Positions 9,981 through 18,128 of a stretch of 39,951 nucleotides of DNA are shown piece after piece (the stretch's first letter is position 1; every line of letters starts with the position of its first letter). This DNA comes from Gammaproteobacteria bacterium UBA2955. Lineage in GTDB: Bacteria > Pseudomonadota > Gammaproteobacteria > Pseudomonadales > Azotimanducaceae. The notes under the pieces were generated by a model that did not search any database, was not told where the DNA came from, and was given only the letters and a program-made list of their open reading frames with translations. The stretch lies in contig DEBN01000179.1 of the NCBI GenBank assembly GCA_002348825.1, positions 1-39,951 of the forward strand, read 5' to 3'. Made by a program: the position numbers and the translations under genes.

Positions 9981-10423
9981 AGCCTCGTCGTCCTTACTTA
10001 TTGAGGGCGTTATACGAGTGGATATTAGACTGCGATGAGATTCCTAACATTTTAGTGGATGCTGAAGTGGACGGGGTTGTAGTGCCGTCAGAGCATGTTC
10101 AGGATGGGCAAATTGTCCTAAATATTTCACCCAGCGCGGTCCGCGACCTTTCCTTGGGCAATGATTATGTGATGTGCTATGGGCGCTTCGCTGGAAGAAA
10201 TTTCGAAATAATTTTGCCGATCGAAAGCATACGCGCTATCTACGGGCGAGACAGCGGCCAAGGACTCGCCTTTGAGGATGAAGAGTTTTCGCCTGAAGAC
10301 GCTATGTCTGCGGACCCTTCACAGCCCGCTGTGACCCAAAAGCCCAGCGCCAGATTAGAGAGCGAAAAAGCCACTGAGGCCGGGGATGCAAAAAAAACAG
10401 GACCAGATTTAAAGCTCGTCTAA
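9977..10423 (+). CDS. sspB: ClpXP adaptor protein SspB
   Basis: SspB tethers ssrA-tagged proteins to the ClpXP protease. The N-terminal substrate-binding domain (RPYLLRALYEWILDCDEIPNILV ... IVLNISPSAVRDL ... GRFAGRNFEIILPIESIRAIY) is well conserved. It is followed by a long acidic, low-complexity linker and a short C-terminal GPDLKLV that resembles the ClpX-docking peptide. The GTG start overlaps the sspA stop (GTGA). The gene runs tail-to-tail into dolP, with the two coding ends overlapping by 15 nt. Confidence 0.95.
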   Translation: MKPRRPYLLRALYEWILDCDEIPNILVDAEVDGVVVPSEHVQDGQIVLNISPSAVRDLSLGNDYVMCYGRFAGRNFEIILPIESIRAIYGRDSGQGLAFEDEEFSPEDAMSADPSQPAVTQKPSARLESEKATEAGDAKKTGPDLKLV

Positions 10424-10999
10424 CGGCGACGGGGGCGTCATGGCTGGCTCGACGTCCGTATACTGGAAGACCTTTACAATCCTCTGGACGCCAAATGCTT
10501 TTTGCGCCTCGAAGACTGCAGCGTCGGCTTGCTCGGCGGTAACCGCACCGAGTAAGTAGACCGTGCCATCTTCAGAGATGACTTTTATGCGGAGACCTTT
10601 GGCCGTGTCTGAGGCTAATAAACGAGTCTTAACTTTGGTTGTCAGCCAGCCGTCATTAGTTCGCGCGAGCATAGAAATAGGTCCGCTGACGGATAAATGG
10701 TTGTGTACCTTTTCAGGGTCGACTTTGTACATCGCTCCGGCAACTGCTTCGGCTTGAGCCTTAAGTTGTGCACTCGGCACCTGGCCGAGCAGCAATACCA
10801 GACCGTCGTAAACAGCGACCACCAAATGAGAGCCTTGGTAAGCCTCATCGGACGCCCTGATTTCACGCTCGATGGCGACTTCGAGAATATTGTCGTCGAT
10901 CAAAGCGCCGGTAGAGCGGGGTCTTTCCTGAGTGCCTGCACAGCCGGCGGCTAATACGAGACAGGCCAGCAGCGCTGTCGAAGGCCAGAATGTCTTCAT
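10409..10999 (-). CDS. dolP: Outer-membrane lipoprotein with two BON domains (DolP/YraP)
   Basis: This is a DolP-type division- and outer-membrane-linked lipoprotein. In E. coli DolP supports envelope integrity and influences BAM and the activation of septal amidases. The signal peptide ends in the lipobox LAAGC with Cys20 as the lipidated residue. Two BON domains are visible. The first includes GSHLVVAVYDGLVLLLGQV and the second GLRIKVISEDGTVYLLGAV, each with the beta-strand and Gly pattern of the fold. The 196-residue length matches. It is the last gene of the lpoA-yraN-dolP unit and its start overlaps the yraN stop by 4 nt (ATGA). diaA, often between yraN and dolP, is absent. Confidence 0.93.
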   Translation of the reverse strand: MKTFWPSTALLACLVLAAGCAGTQERPRSTGALIDDNILEVAIEREIRASDEAYQGSHLVVAVYDGLVLLLGQVPSAQLKAQAEAVAGAMYKVDPEKVHNHLSVSGPISMLARTNDGWLTTKVKTRLLASDTAKGLRIKVISEDGTVYLLGAVTAEQADAAVFEAQKAFGVQRIVKVFQYTDVEPAMTPPSPLDEL

Positions 11000-11367
11000 G
11001 TGTCAAATGCGTCCTTTATCCAAGTAATTCGCGGTAGTCGCGAAGACCATGTCATTAGCACCGCGTCAAAGCGGATGGGAAGACGGCTGTATGTCTGATG
11101 CGTGTGCACGAAATGGTTCGCGCTCTTTATTAGCCGAAGTTGCTTGTGTGCGTCAATGCTTTCTGACGAACCACCAAAGCTTTCTGACGAGCGGTAGCGC
11201 ACTTCGATAAAAACCAGAGCCAGAGATCGTTGCCGTTCGCGGTGTAGTGCGATGAGGTCAATCTCGCCATGCACACACATGTAGTTGCGGCCCACAATCC
11301 TCAGCCCTCGCAGCAATAGAAATAACATGGCCAGCGTTTCGGTAAGGCGGCCGACGCGCCGCGACAT
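10996..11367 (-). CDS. yraN: YraN family nuclease-fold protein (UPF0102)
   Basis: A 123-residue member of the UPF0102/YraN family. Its predicted fold is that of Holliday-junction-resolvase-like endonucleases, but no cellular function is established. The motif GEIDLIA followed by LVFIEVRYR is the family's D-(E/Q)-x-K-like core, with Arg in the last position. Conserved Glu and Asp residues (His-Gly-Glu-Ile-Asp) are present. Its ATG overlaps the lpoA stop (TAATG) and its stop overlaps the dolP start, so it is translationally coupled on both sides. The order lpoA-yraN-dolP matches E. coli yraM-yraN-(diaA)-yraP. Confidence 0.92.
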   Translation of the reverse strand: MSRRVGRLTETLAMLFLLLRGLRIVGRNYMCVHGEIDLIALHRERQRSLALVFIEVRYRSSESFGGSSESIDAHKQLRLIKSANHFVHTHQTYSRLPIRFDAVLMTWSSRLPRITWIKDAFDT

Positions 11368-13193
11368 TATTCAGACTCCGTGGCACCCATAAATGCTTCC
11401 GTCCGCGGGTCTTGCACTGTTGTCACCGCAAGGCTGCGCGACAGCCGTCCTCCGGCTTCGAGACTGAGCCGCCCGATGGGCGATTGACGTGTGAAATGGT
11501 CGCGCCAAGAGGACGTTTCACTCAGCGCGGGTGCCCATGTAGCCACCTGGAAGGCGGTCAGTCCCAGCACGTACAGGTCGACGAGCGGGTTTTGATTTAA
11601 ATTAAAGGCTTTAATTAACGCTCGCTCTGCTGTGGTGGGTTGAACCAAAGCTGGTAATTCGGTGACGGTGAAGCCTTTTGGTGATTCGTTGTCGCGTAAA
11701 CTTTGCGAGGTGCTGTAAACAGGCAGGTGGTCGGCAAAGTGAAACTGTAATGCTGGTATCAGTGCGGCCGACTCGAAGCCAGTGGTGAGCGCAACGATTG
11801 CGTCTAGGTCTTGGCGTGCTCGGGGCAGAAATTCGACCGGTTCTTTAAGCAGCGCTGAGACTCGAGCTCTGCGTTCATTGCTCTTTGCAACGCCCATTGC
11901 CTTGCCCACAGCGTTAGTCAGTTGTTTTATCGTGCTGAAGTTCGCGGGATACACTGGGTGTGGCCAAGCCGTCCGAAAAGTATCCAGTGCCTTATTCGCC
12001 CAGGCACTATTGTTGTACACGATCATGACCCGCTCGTGCTGATTGGTCTGCATGTGCACAGCCAGAGTGGCGGCCTCGTCTTCTATAGCTGTGCCGAGCT
12101 GCAGCAAATTTAGTGTCGGAGTTGCTGTCGCATTGGTGTCGGTGCTGTTCGGCAGATAGTTGAGCAACAGGGTAGGTGTTTCGCTTGCTGCGGCAAATGG
12201 CGCGAAAGTGTCGACGTTAAGTTTCAACAAGGGGCCTACGATCACGTCGGCGGCAACCTCTCTGGCGGAACGTATGAGTTCGATCGACGAGCTGGCCGCA
12301 CTGTCAAAAATATGCAGGTCTAAATCAATGTTTTCGGACATAAAGGCCGCGATAAATCCGTCGCGAACGGCTCGACCGACGCGAGCCAAGTCGCCCGAAA
12401 GAGGCAACATCAGCGCGATAGATTTTGTCGCTTCGACGCCTAGCGCGTCAGTGATTGTAGGCGGTGTTAAAGCCGCTTTATGGTCGGGCCACCTTTGTCG
12501 CCAGTTCTGCCATGCCACCGCGGTACTTTGGCGCGATCCTGCGGAGGTGAGAATTTCTGTAAGTGCATACCAACCTTGATGGCTGCTGGTTTCCGGAGTG
12601 GCTATGGGGATGATTTCTGCAGCAGCGAGGATAACGTCCTCGTACCCCGGGTTACGGCTCGCATTAAGTAGAGCTTGTAGAATGGCATCATGCTCGATAC
12701 GACTGGACAATGCGCTTTCCGCCTGCAGCGCGATCAAGCTGTCTGCCCTGCAGCGGTTAAATGCCAACTGTGTGCACACGCGTTTGAGTAAAAACCAGTA
12801 GTCGGCGGTAATACGCGACACTCTCGTGAGTGCTCGATAGGCTTCGATATGATTGCCCAAGGAAAGATGCGCTTGCGCGGTAAGGGAGAATAAACCGTCG
12901 CTCGTAGCTTCTGAGAATTCCCCAGGCTCGAACCCGCTCATCAACTTTAGGGCTCGATCGGCAGCACCTGTGTTCAGTAGGGTCTGTGCTTCCACGAGGG
13001 TCCGCTTGAGGTCGCGGTCTTGTTGTGTAAGGGTCTGCTGCGCCTGCTCGTCGGAGAGACTCGTTCCTGTCGGCGCTTTTTTTTCTGGTGTCGCAGTTGG
13101 CGACGATGCGGATGGCCGCGAGTTTTGTGGCGCAGTTTGGCAGCCGGCCGTCAAAATCGCTGCACAAAATAAAATTAGGAGTTTAGTGGGCAT
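11367..13193 (-). CDS. lpoA: Penicillin-binding protein activator LpoA (outer-membrane lipoprotein)
   Basis: LpoA is an outer-membrane lipoprotein that reaches through the periplasm to activate the peptidoglycan synthase PBP1A. The 608-residue protein has a signal peptide with lipobox LTAGC (Cys18), a Ser/Pro/Thr-rich spacer, a helical TPR-like N-terminal domain (to about 240), and a C-terminal periplasmic-binding-protein-like domain beginning near SIALMLPLSGDLARVGRAVRDGF. VIVGPLLKLNV and LDAIVALTTGFESAALIPALQF are typical of that domain. The start codon at 13193-13191 overlaps the divergent rsmI start by 2 nt. It has little ribosome binding site, and its promoter must lie inside rsmI. It heads the lpoA-yraN-dolP unit. 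Confidence 0.94.
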   Translation of the reverse strand: MPTKLLILFCAAILTAGCQTAPQNSRPSASSPTATPEKKAPTGTSLSDEQAQQTLTQQDRDLKRTLVEAQTLLNTGAADRALKLMSGFEPGEFSEATSDGLFSLTAQAHLSLGNHIEAYRALTRVSRITADYWFLLKRVCTQLAFNRCRADSLIALQAESALSSRIEHDAILQALLNASRNPGYEDVILAAAEIIPIATPETSSHQGWYALTEILTSAGSRQSTAVAWQNWRQRWPDHKAALTPPTITDALGVEATKSIALMLPLSGDLARVGRAVRDGFIAAFMSENIDLDLHIFDSAASSSIELIRSAREVAADVIVGPLLKLNVDTFAPFAAASETPTLLLNYLPNSTDTNATATPTLNLLQLGTAIEDEAATLAVHMQTNQHERVMIVYNNSAWANKALDTFRTAWPHPVYPANFSTIKQLTNAVGKAMGVAKSNERRARVSALLKEPVEFLPRARQDLDAIVALTTGFESAALIPALQFHFADHLPVYSTSQSLRDNESPKGFTVTELPALVQPTTAERALIKAFNLNQNPLVDLYVLGLTAFQVATWAPALSETSSWRDHFTRQSPIGRLSLEAGGRLSRSLAVTTVQDPRTEAFMGATESE

Positions 13194-14022
13194 GTCAGGA
13201 ACACTCTACGTGGTTGCAACTCCAATCGGCCATCTGGGCGATTTAAGTCAACGCTCAATTACGACGCTTAAACAAGTGCAGGTCATTGCGGCTGAGGATA
13301 CCAGACGTACCAGCGTGCTGTTAGCGCACATTGGGCATGACGGTTGCGAACTCGTCAGCTTGCACGATCACAATGAGGATACAGCCAGCCCCCGACTGAT
13401 CATGCGTTTAGAAAGAGGGGAATCCGTCGCTCTGGTGAGCGATGCAGGCACACCGTTGATCAACGATCCGGGTTTTCGATTGCTGCAATTGGCTTCCCAG
13501 GCGAACATAAAAGTGGTGCCGATTCCGGGACCGAGCGCGGTCATTACAGCGCTCAGTGTATGTCCGTTGCCAAGCCAGCCGTTCCGTTATGTGGGGTTTT
13601 TGACGACTAAGTCGGCAGCGCGCCGGCAGCAGTTGCAAGGTTGGCTTCAACACCCCGATGCCGTGGTGTTTTTTGAATCACCGCATCGTATTCGCCAAAC
13701 TCTAGAGACCTTAGCGGAGCTTACTAGCCGAAGGATATTTATCGCGCGCGAAATGACCAAGCAATATGAAACGCTGATGCATGGATCGGCGGCAGAATTG
13801 TTGGCGCAACTGCCGAATCCACCCAAGGGCGAGTTTGTGGGTGTTATCGAGCGCGGTGAAGCCACGACCCAAGGATACGCCCATCGGCAGGTGATGCAGG
13901 TGTTGCTGCAAGAACTGTCACCGGCAAAAGCAGCTCGTTTGGGCGCGCAGATTTGTGGAGTCAGTAAAAAAGAGCTGTATGAACTGGCCGTGTCGATGAG
14001 CCCTCAAGCGCCGATTAAATAA
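13192..14022 (+). CDS. rsmI: 16S rRNA (cytidine-2'-O)-methyltransferase RsmI
   Basis: RsmI 2'-O-methylates C1402 of 16S rRNA in the decoding centre. RsmH, encoded downstream, adds the N4 methyl to the same base. The ATG at 13192 gives 276 residues starting MSGTLYVVATPIGHLGDLSQR, the family's standard N-terminus. AGGAG at 13177-13181 is well spaced. The frame is open back to 12853, but that part is antisense to lpoA and is not family-like. Tetrapyrrole-methylase-fold motifs seen are AEDTRRTSVLL, SDAGTPLINDPGF, PGPSAVITALS and FFESPHRIRQTL. The divergent pairing with lpoA is conserved in gammaproteobacteria. Confidence 0.97.
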   Translation: MSGTLYVVATPIGHLGDLSQRSITTLKQVQVIAAEDTRRTSVLLAHIGHDGCELVSLHDHNEDTASPRLIMRLERGESVALVSDAGTPLINDPGFRLLQLASQANIKVVPIPGPSAVITALSVCPLPSQPFRYVGFLTTKSAARRQQLQGWLQHPDAVVFFESPHRIRQTLETLAELTSRRIFIAREMTKQYETLMHGSAAELLAQLPNPPKGEFVGVIERGEATTQGYAHRQVMQVLLQELSPAKAARLGAQICGVSKKELYELAVSMSPQAPIK

Positions 14023-14045
14023 TTGTAAAAGCGTCCCTGGGCGAC

Positions 14046-14073
14046 TTGTGTCGCGTGGCTATCAATCTACACT
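14046..14073 (+). promoter_or_regulatory. Candidate rnpB promoter
   Basis: TTGTGT at 14046-14051 and TACACT at 14068-14073 are 16 bp apart. A start about 7 nt after the -10 would fall at 14080, exactly where the RNase P RNA P1 helix begins. Neither box is perfect, so the agreement with the RNA end is the main support. Confidence 0.45.
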
Positions 14074-14079
14074 GTCAGA

Positions 14080-14430
<351 letters not shown>

Positions 14431-14544
14431 CTCTTTCCGCCTTGCGCATTTGGATCTTCGTCCGCTCAATTGCGAGCTGGCCGAGCCTCCGAAAAGTTCT
14501 TTTATTTCCGTGATTTATGCCGATTACCGAGCATCTCATAGCGC

Positions 14545-14571
14545 TTGACTCTAGCATGCCGGCTATATAGT
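14545..14571 (+). promoter_or_regulatory. Promoter of the mraZ-ftsZ (dcw) operon
   Basis: TTGACT at 14545-14550 and TATAGT at 14566-14571 each match the sigma70 consensus at 5 of 6 positions. The 15-bp spacer is short. An overlapping TATATA at 14564 would be even closer, so the -10 choice is open. The MraZ repeats begin 9 bp downstream, as expected for the dcw promoter. Confidence 0.5.
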
Positions 14572-14580
14572 GTCGCACGT

Positions 14581-14605
14581 TGGATAAATGTGGAGAAAAG
14601 TGGGA
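14581..14605 (+). promoter_or_regulatory. MraZ operator: three TGGRN repeats
   Basis: TGGAT (14581-14585), TGGAG (14591-14595) and TGGGA (14601-14605) are direct repeats, each separated by a 5-bp spacer, for an exact 10-bp period. E. coli MraZ is known to bind TGGGN repeats with 5-bp spacers between the -10 and ribosome binding site of its own promoter. Position, spacing and the adjoining mraZ gene all agree. Two of the three boxes are TGGA rather than TGGG. Confidence 0.75.
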
Positions 14606-14657
14606 ATCGTGACGCGATAACGGCTCGCGCGATCCCGCTACCAAGGTCAAGGTAAAG

Positions 14658-15116
14658 ATGTTTCGCGGCATCAACAGTGCAACGCTCGACGCTAAAGGTC
14701 GCATGGCGTTGCCTGCGCGTAATCGAGAAGCTGTTCAGCTCGCCAGCGACGGCAAAGTGGTGCTCACCATTGACATGCGCGAGGCCTGTCTCTTGCTGTA
14801 TCCATTGCCCGAATGGGAAGTGGTGCAGCGTAAATTAGAAGCGTTGTCCAATATCAATCCTCAAGCTCGGTTACTGCAAAGGCTGCTGATCGGCCATGCC
14901 ACAGATCTGGAACTCGATTCTGCGGGGCGATTATTGTTGCCCGCGATGCTCAGAAATTATGCTGAGCTGGATAAAAAGTTGGTGCTTGTTGGTCAAGGCA
15001 ATAAGGTTGAAATGTGGTCCGAGGCGAATTGGCAAGAGGGTATGCGCGGCTGGCTGCAGCAGGGCGCAAAAGCGTTGAATGACAGTGGTAACGATTTCTC
15101 TGGGTTGTCTGTATGA
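14658..15116 (+). CDS. mraZ: Transcriptional regulator MraZ
   Basis: MraZ is an AbrB-like ring-forming DNA-binding protein that represses its own dcw operon. The 152 residues contain two tandem SpoVT/AbrB-like domains, each with the DxxGR signature: DAKGRMALPARN near residue 11 and DSAGRLLLPAML near residue 93. The start MFRGINSATLDAKGR is family-typical. The ribosome binding site is weak (AAGGT copies at 14643-14653). The stop overlaps the rsmH ATG (ATGA). The operator lies about 50 bp upstream of the start, consistent with autorepression. Confidence 0.97.
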   Translation: MFRGINSATLDAKGRMALPARNREAVQLASDGKVVLTIDMREACLLLYPLPEWEVVQRKLEALSNINPQARLLQRLLIGHATDLELDSAGRLLLPAMLRNYAELDKKLVLVGQGNKVEMWSEANWQEGMRGWLQQGAKALNDSGNDFSGLSV

Positions 15117-16081
15117 CCGATTCGGTGCAGCCACATTCGGCCGCGGCGCAAAGCGCTGTGCTGCGACATTTGCCGGTGCTGTTGGTCGAAGTGTTGCGCG
15201 CTTTAGCAATAGAGAAAAATGGTGCGTATGTCGACGCAACCTTTGGCCGTGGCGGCCACTGTCGCGCAATACTAGAGGAATTATCTGATCGGGGCCGGTT
15301 GATAGCCCTCGATCGAGATCCTCAGGCCATTGCAGAGGCTGAAAAATTACAAGCTCAAGAGCCACGATTGCGAGTGTTTCGCGCGCGGTTTTCTGAACTT
15401 AGCCAGGTGGTGTCTGCGTGTGGGCTTGCTGGTGCCCTTCAAGGCGTGCTCATGGATGTCGGCGTGTCCTCGCCGCAACTAGATGACCCCGATAGGGGTT
15501 TTAGCTTTAGACATCCCGGCCCGCTGGACATGCGTATGGATCCGAGCCAGGGCGTCGATGCGGCGCATTGGTTGAACAGTGCAGATGAGCAAGTTATCGC
15601 CGACGTGATTTGGCGCTTCGGCGAGGAGCGTCGCGCACGGCGGATTGCTAAGGCCATCGTTGCCGCTCGGCCCTTGCACACAACTCAAGGTTTAGCTGAA
15701 GTAGTAGCCGCCTGCGTGCCACGCGGCAATACGCGATCAACCAAACATCCCGCGACTAAAACCTTTCAAGCGGTGCGCATCTTCATCAACGATGAGTTGC
15801 AGGAATTGCAGCAGGGCGTACTGGCAGCTTTTGACAATTTAGCCCTAGGTGGCCGACTTGCGGTGATCAGTTTTCACTCGTTGGAAGATCGGCAAGTCAA
15901 ACACGCGTTTAAGGCGCTGTCGCAACCGCCCGTGTTGCCGCGGCGTTTGCCCGTTCAGGATGCGCAGGTTGCCGTCCGTGGTCGACTCATCAGCGGTCCG
16001 ATACGCGCCGGTCGTACCGAACTTGATGTTAATCCGAGAGCGCGCAGTGCGACGCTGCGGGTGATCGAGCGGGTGGCCTGA
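15113..16081 (+). CDS. rsmH: 16S rRNA (cytosine(1402)-N(4))-methyltransferase RsmH
   Basis: RsmH (MraW) methylates N4 of C1402 in 16S rRNA using SAM. The 322-residue protein begins with a short extra N-terminus, then HLPVLLVEVLRAL. SAM-binding motif YVDATFGRGGHCRAIL is near residue 39. LMDVGVSSPQLDDPDRGFSF and DMRMDP are the family's substrate-binding signatures. TKTFQAVRIFINDELQEL and AVISFHSLEDRQVK complete the fold. The ATG overlaps the mraZ stop, and ftsL starts 2 bp after the end. Together with rsmI upstream, both enzymes for m4Cm1402 are in one 3-kb stretch. Confidence 0.98.
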   Translation: MTDSVQPHSAAAQSAVLRHLPVLLVEVLRALAIEKNGAYVDATFGRGGHCRAILEELSDRGRLIALDRDPQAIAEAEKLQAQEPRLRVFRARFSELSQVVSACGLAGALQGVLMDVGVSSPQLDDPDRGFSFRHPGPLDMRMDPSQGVDAAHWLNSADEQVIADVIWRFGEERRARRIAKAIVAARPLHTTQGLAEVVAACVPRGNTRSTKHPATKTFQAVRIFINDELQELQQGVLAAFDNLALGGRLAVISFHSLEDRQVKHAFKALSQPPVLPRRLPVQDAQVAVRGRLISGPIRAGRTELDVNPRARSATLRVIERVA

Positions 16082-16083
16082 CT

Positions 16084-16428
16084 ATGGCGGTGAAGGCGCA
16101 GGAGAAACAAACAGCGCGCTTTCGTCGTCGCGTTAAAGATCAGCCAGCCGAGCCCCTGAGTAAAACACTTTATCCGATGGTTATCGTCGCCGGCTTACTT
16201 TTGGCGATCGTATTTTCGGCCCTTGAAACGGTTGATTCGGCCCACCGTATGCGCAGTCTTTATCAGGAATTGGATCAAGTTCAGCGGCAGCAGAACGAAC
16301 TGCTGGCTGTGCACAGTAGGCTGCTGCTGGAGCGCGGTGCGCGTGCCGGTTTGAACGAAGTAGAACGGGCTGCCGAGCATGAACTAGACATGCACTTCCC
16401 GCCGTTGACCGAGCCGGATCTCCAATGA
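16084..16428 (+). CDS. ftsL: Cell division protein FtsL
   Basis: FtsL is a small bitopic divisome protein that forms the FtsQLB complex with FtsQ and FtsB and activates FtsWI. The 114 residues show a basic cytoplasmic N-terminus, one membrane helix at about residues 30-48 (TLYPMVIVAGLLLAIVFSAL), then a periplasmic coiled coil (HRMRSLYQELDQVQRQQNELLAVHSRLLLERG). The end, HELDMHFPPLTEPD, resembles the family's M-x-x-P close. It lies 2 bp after rsmH and overlaps ftsI by 4 nt. Identity rests partly on position because FtsL sequences diverge quickly. Confidence 0.93.
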   Translation: MAVKAQEKQTARFRRRVKDQPAEPLSKTLYPMVIVAGLLLAIVFSALETVDSAHRMRSLYQELDQVQRQQNELLAVHSRLLLERGARAGLNEVERAAEHELDMHFPPLTEPDLQ

Positions 16429-18128
16429 AAGCGTGGCGTCATTACTTTGTTCTTGGCCTGTTTTTAATCGCAGTGGCGGCGCTGTCGACTCGGGTGGTTT
16501 TCCTCAGCGTTACCGAACGCGACTTTTTGCAGCAAGAGGGTGATGCTAGGTCCGTTCGCCGCGAATCTATTCCCGCCCTGCGCGGCGTAATTTATGACCG
16601 AAATGGGGAAGCGCTGGCGGTCAGTACACCTGTTTATGCGGTATCCACCAATCCTCGCAAAGCGGATTTTAGTGCGTCGCAATATGCGGCAATGTCGGAG
16701 GTTTTGGAAATTCCGCAAACGGAACTTGAACATCGTGTGCAGAGGCATTCCGACAAACAGTTCGTGTACCTGAAGCGCCATGCGGGATGGGACATGAGCC
16801 AACGATTGGGCGACTTGGGCTTGCCCCATTTGGAACTGCGTCCAGAGTATCGTCGTTACTATCCGGCGGCTGAGATTGCTGCGCACGTTACGGGTTTGAC
16901 GGATATAGATGATCAGGGAATCGAAGGCGTAGAGCTGGCTTTTGAGCGGAATTTACGCGGTGAACGCGGTGCGAAGTTAGTGCTTAAGGATCGCCGCGGC
17001 AATTCAATTCGAGACTTGGATTATTTGGCGCCGCCGAGGTTTGGTCAGGACGTGAGTCTGAGCATAGACCTGCGCCTGCAATATATCGCCTATCGCGAAT
17101 TGAAATCGGCCGTTCAGGTGCATAAGGCTGAGTCGGCTTCGTTAATCATGGCCGACGCCAAGACCGGGGAGATTTTAGCGCTGGTTAATCAGCCGTCTTA
17201 CAATCCAAACGATATTGCAGGCCAACTTGCGGGTATGCGCAATCGCGCGGTTACAGATGCCTACGAGCCCGGCTCAACGGTTAAGCCATTTACTGCAATG
17301 GCGGCGCTGGAGTCCGGTCGCTATGACACTGAAACAAGCATCGATACTTCGCCAGGGTATTTTCGTGTCGGTGGCAAGTTGATTCAGGACCCGATTAATC
17401 GCGCCTCTTTGTCGTTGGCTAAAGCGATTCAAAAGTCGAGTCAGGTGGCTATTGCCAAGGTGGCGTTGGATCTAGAAGAAGACGCAGTTTTCGATGTTTT
17501 GGCGCGGGCCGGTCTGGGTGATTTTGTAAGCTCCGGCTTGCCTGGCGAGGCTATGGGCCGACTAAATAGCAGCCAGCTGCGTTATCCAGTGGTGCGTGCA
17601 ACGCTCGCCTATGGATACGGTTTGTCGGTAACGCCGCTGCAGCTGGCGAGAGCCTATTTGACCCTCGCCAGTGGCGGGAAACGCATGCCGTTGTCGATAC
17701 TTAAGCAAGATCGGCCTATTGAAACAGAGCAGGTCTTTGAGCCAGAACATGTCAGCAACGTACTGGCGATGATGGAATTGGTGACCTCGCAAGCGGGCAC
17801 AGCAACCCAGGCGTCGGTGCCGGGCTACCGAGTAGCGGGTAAAACCGGCACCGCGCGATTGGTGGGTGAGCAGGGCTACGATGATGAGAGACATGTGGCG
17901 TGGTTTGCTGGCATGGTGCCGGTATCCGATCCACGACTGGTGATGGTGGTGGTGGTGAACGAGCCCAGATCTGGTGTGAACAGCGGCGGTGGAGTAGCGG
18001 CGCCTATTTTTGGTCGGGTGGCCGAGCGCAGTGTGCGGCTAATGGGTATTGCTGGCGATGCCCAGCCGCCGTTGGTTGCCGAACAGATGGTGGGGCGGTT
18101 GGTGTCCGATACGGGCGGTGGATTATGA
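16425..18128 (+). CDS. ftsI: Peptidoglycan D,D-transpeptidase FtsI (PBP3), variant SxN motif
   Basis: FtsI crosslinks septal peptidoglycan together with FtsW. The 567 residues have an N-terminal membrane anchor (about 8-28), the pedestal domain starting LRGVIYDRNGEALAVS, and the transpeptidase domain. The nucleophile is in the SxxK motif S284-T-V-K287 (YEPGSTVKPF), and KTG is K472-T-G474 (VAGKTGTARL). The middle motif, SSN in E. coli FtsI, reads S338-S339-Q340 (QKSSQVAIAK). Codon 340 is CAG at 17442-17444, so the usual Asn is Gln. Everything else, including YGYGLSVTPLQLA, is standard, so the protein is probably active. It overlaps ftsL and murE by 4 nt each. Confidence 0.97.
   Translation: MKAWRHYFVLGLFLIAVAALSTRVVFLSVTERDFLQQEGDARSVRRESIPALRGVIYDRNGEALAVSTPVYAVSTNPRKADFSASQYAAMSEVLEIPQTELEHRVQRHSDKQFVYLKRHAGWDMSQRLGDLGLPHLELRPEYRRYYPAAEIAAHVTGLTDIDDQGIEGVELAFERNLRGERGAKLVLKDRRGNSIRDLDYLAPPRFGQDVSLSIDLRLQYIAYRELKSAVQVHKAESASLIMADAKTGEILALVNQPSYNPNDIAGQLAGMRNRAVTDAYEPGSTVKPFTAMAALESGRYDTETSIDTSPGYFRVGGKLIQDPINRASLSLAKAIQKSSQVAIAKVALDLEEDAVFDVLARAGLGDFVSSGLPGEAMGRLNSSQLRYPVVRATLAYGYGLSVTPLQLARAYLTLASGGKRMPLSILKQDRPIETEQVFEPEHVSNVLAMMELVTSQAGTATQASVPGYRVAGKTGTARLVGEQGYDDERHVAWFAGMVPVSDPRLVMVVVVNEPRSGVNSGGGVAAPIFGRVAERSVRLMGIAGDAQPPLVAEQMVGRLVSDTGGGL

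Noticed and set aside
12853..13191. Upstream extension of rsmI (113 residues)
   Set aside because: It is antisense to lpoA, and the RsmI family begins at MSGTLYVVATP with a good ribosome binding site just before it.
17900..18124. Upstream extension of murE (75 residues)
   Set aside because: It lies inside ftsI in another frame, and the MurE family starts at the ATG overlapping the ftsI stop.
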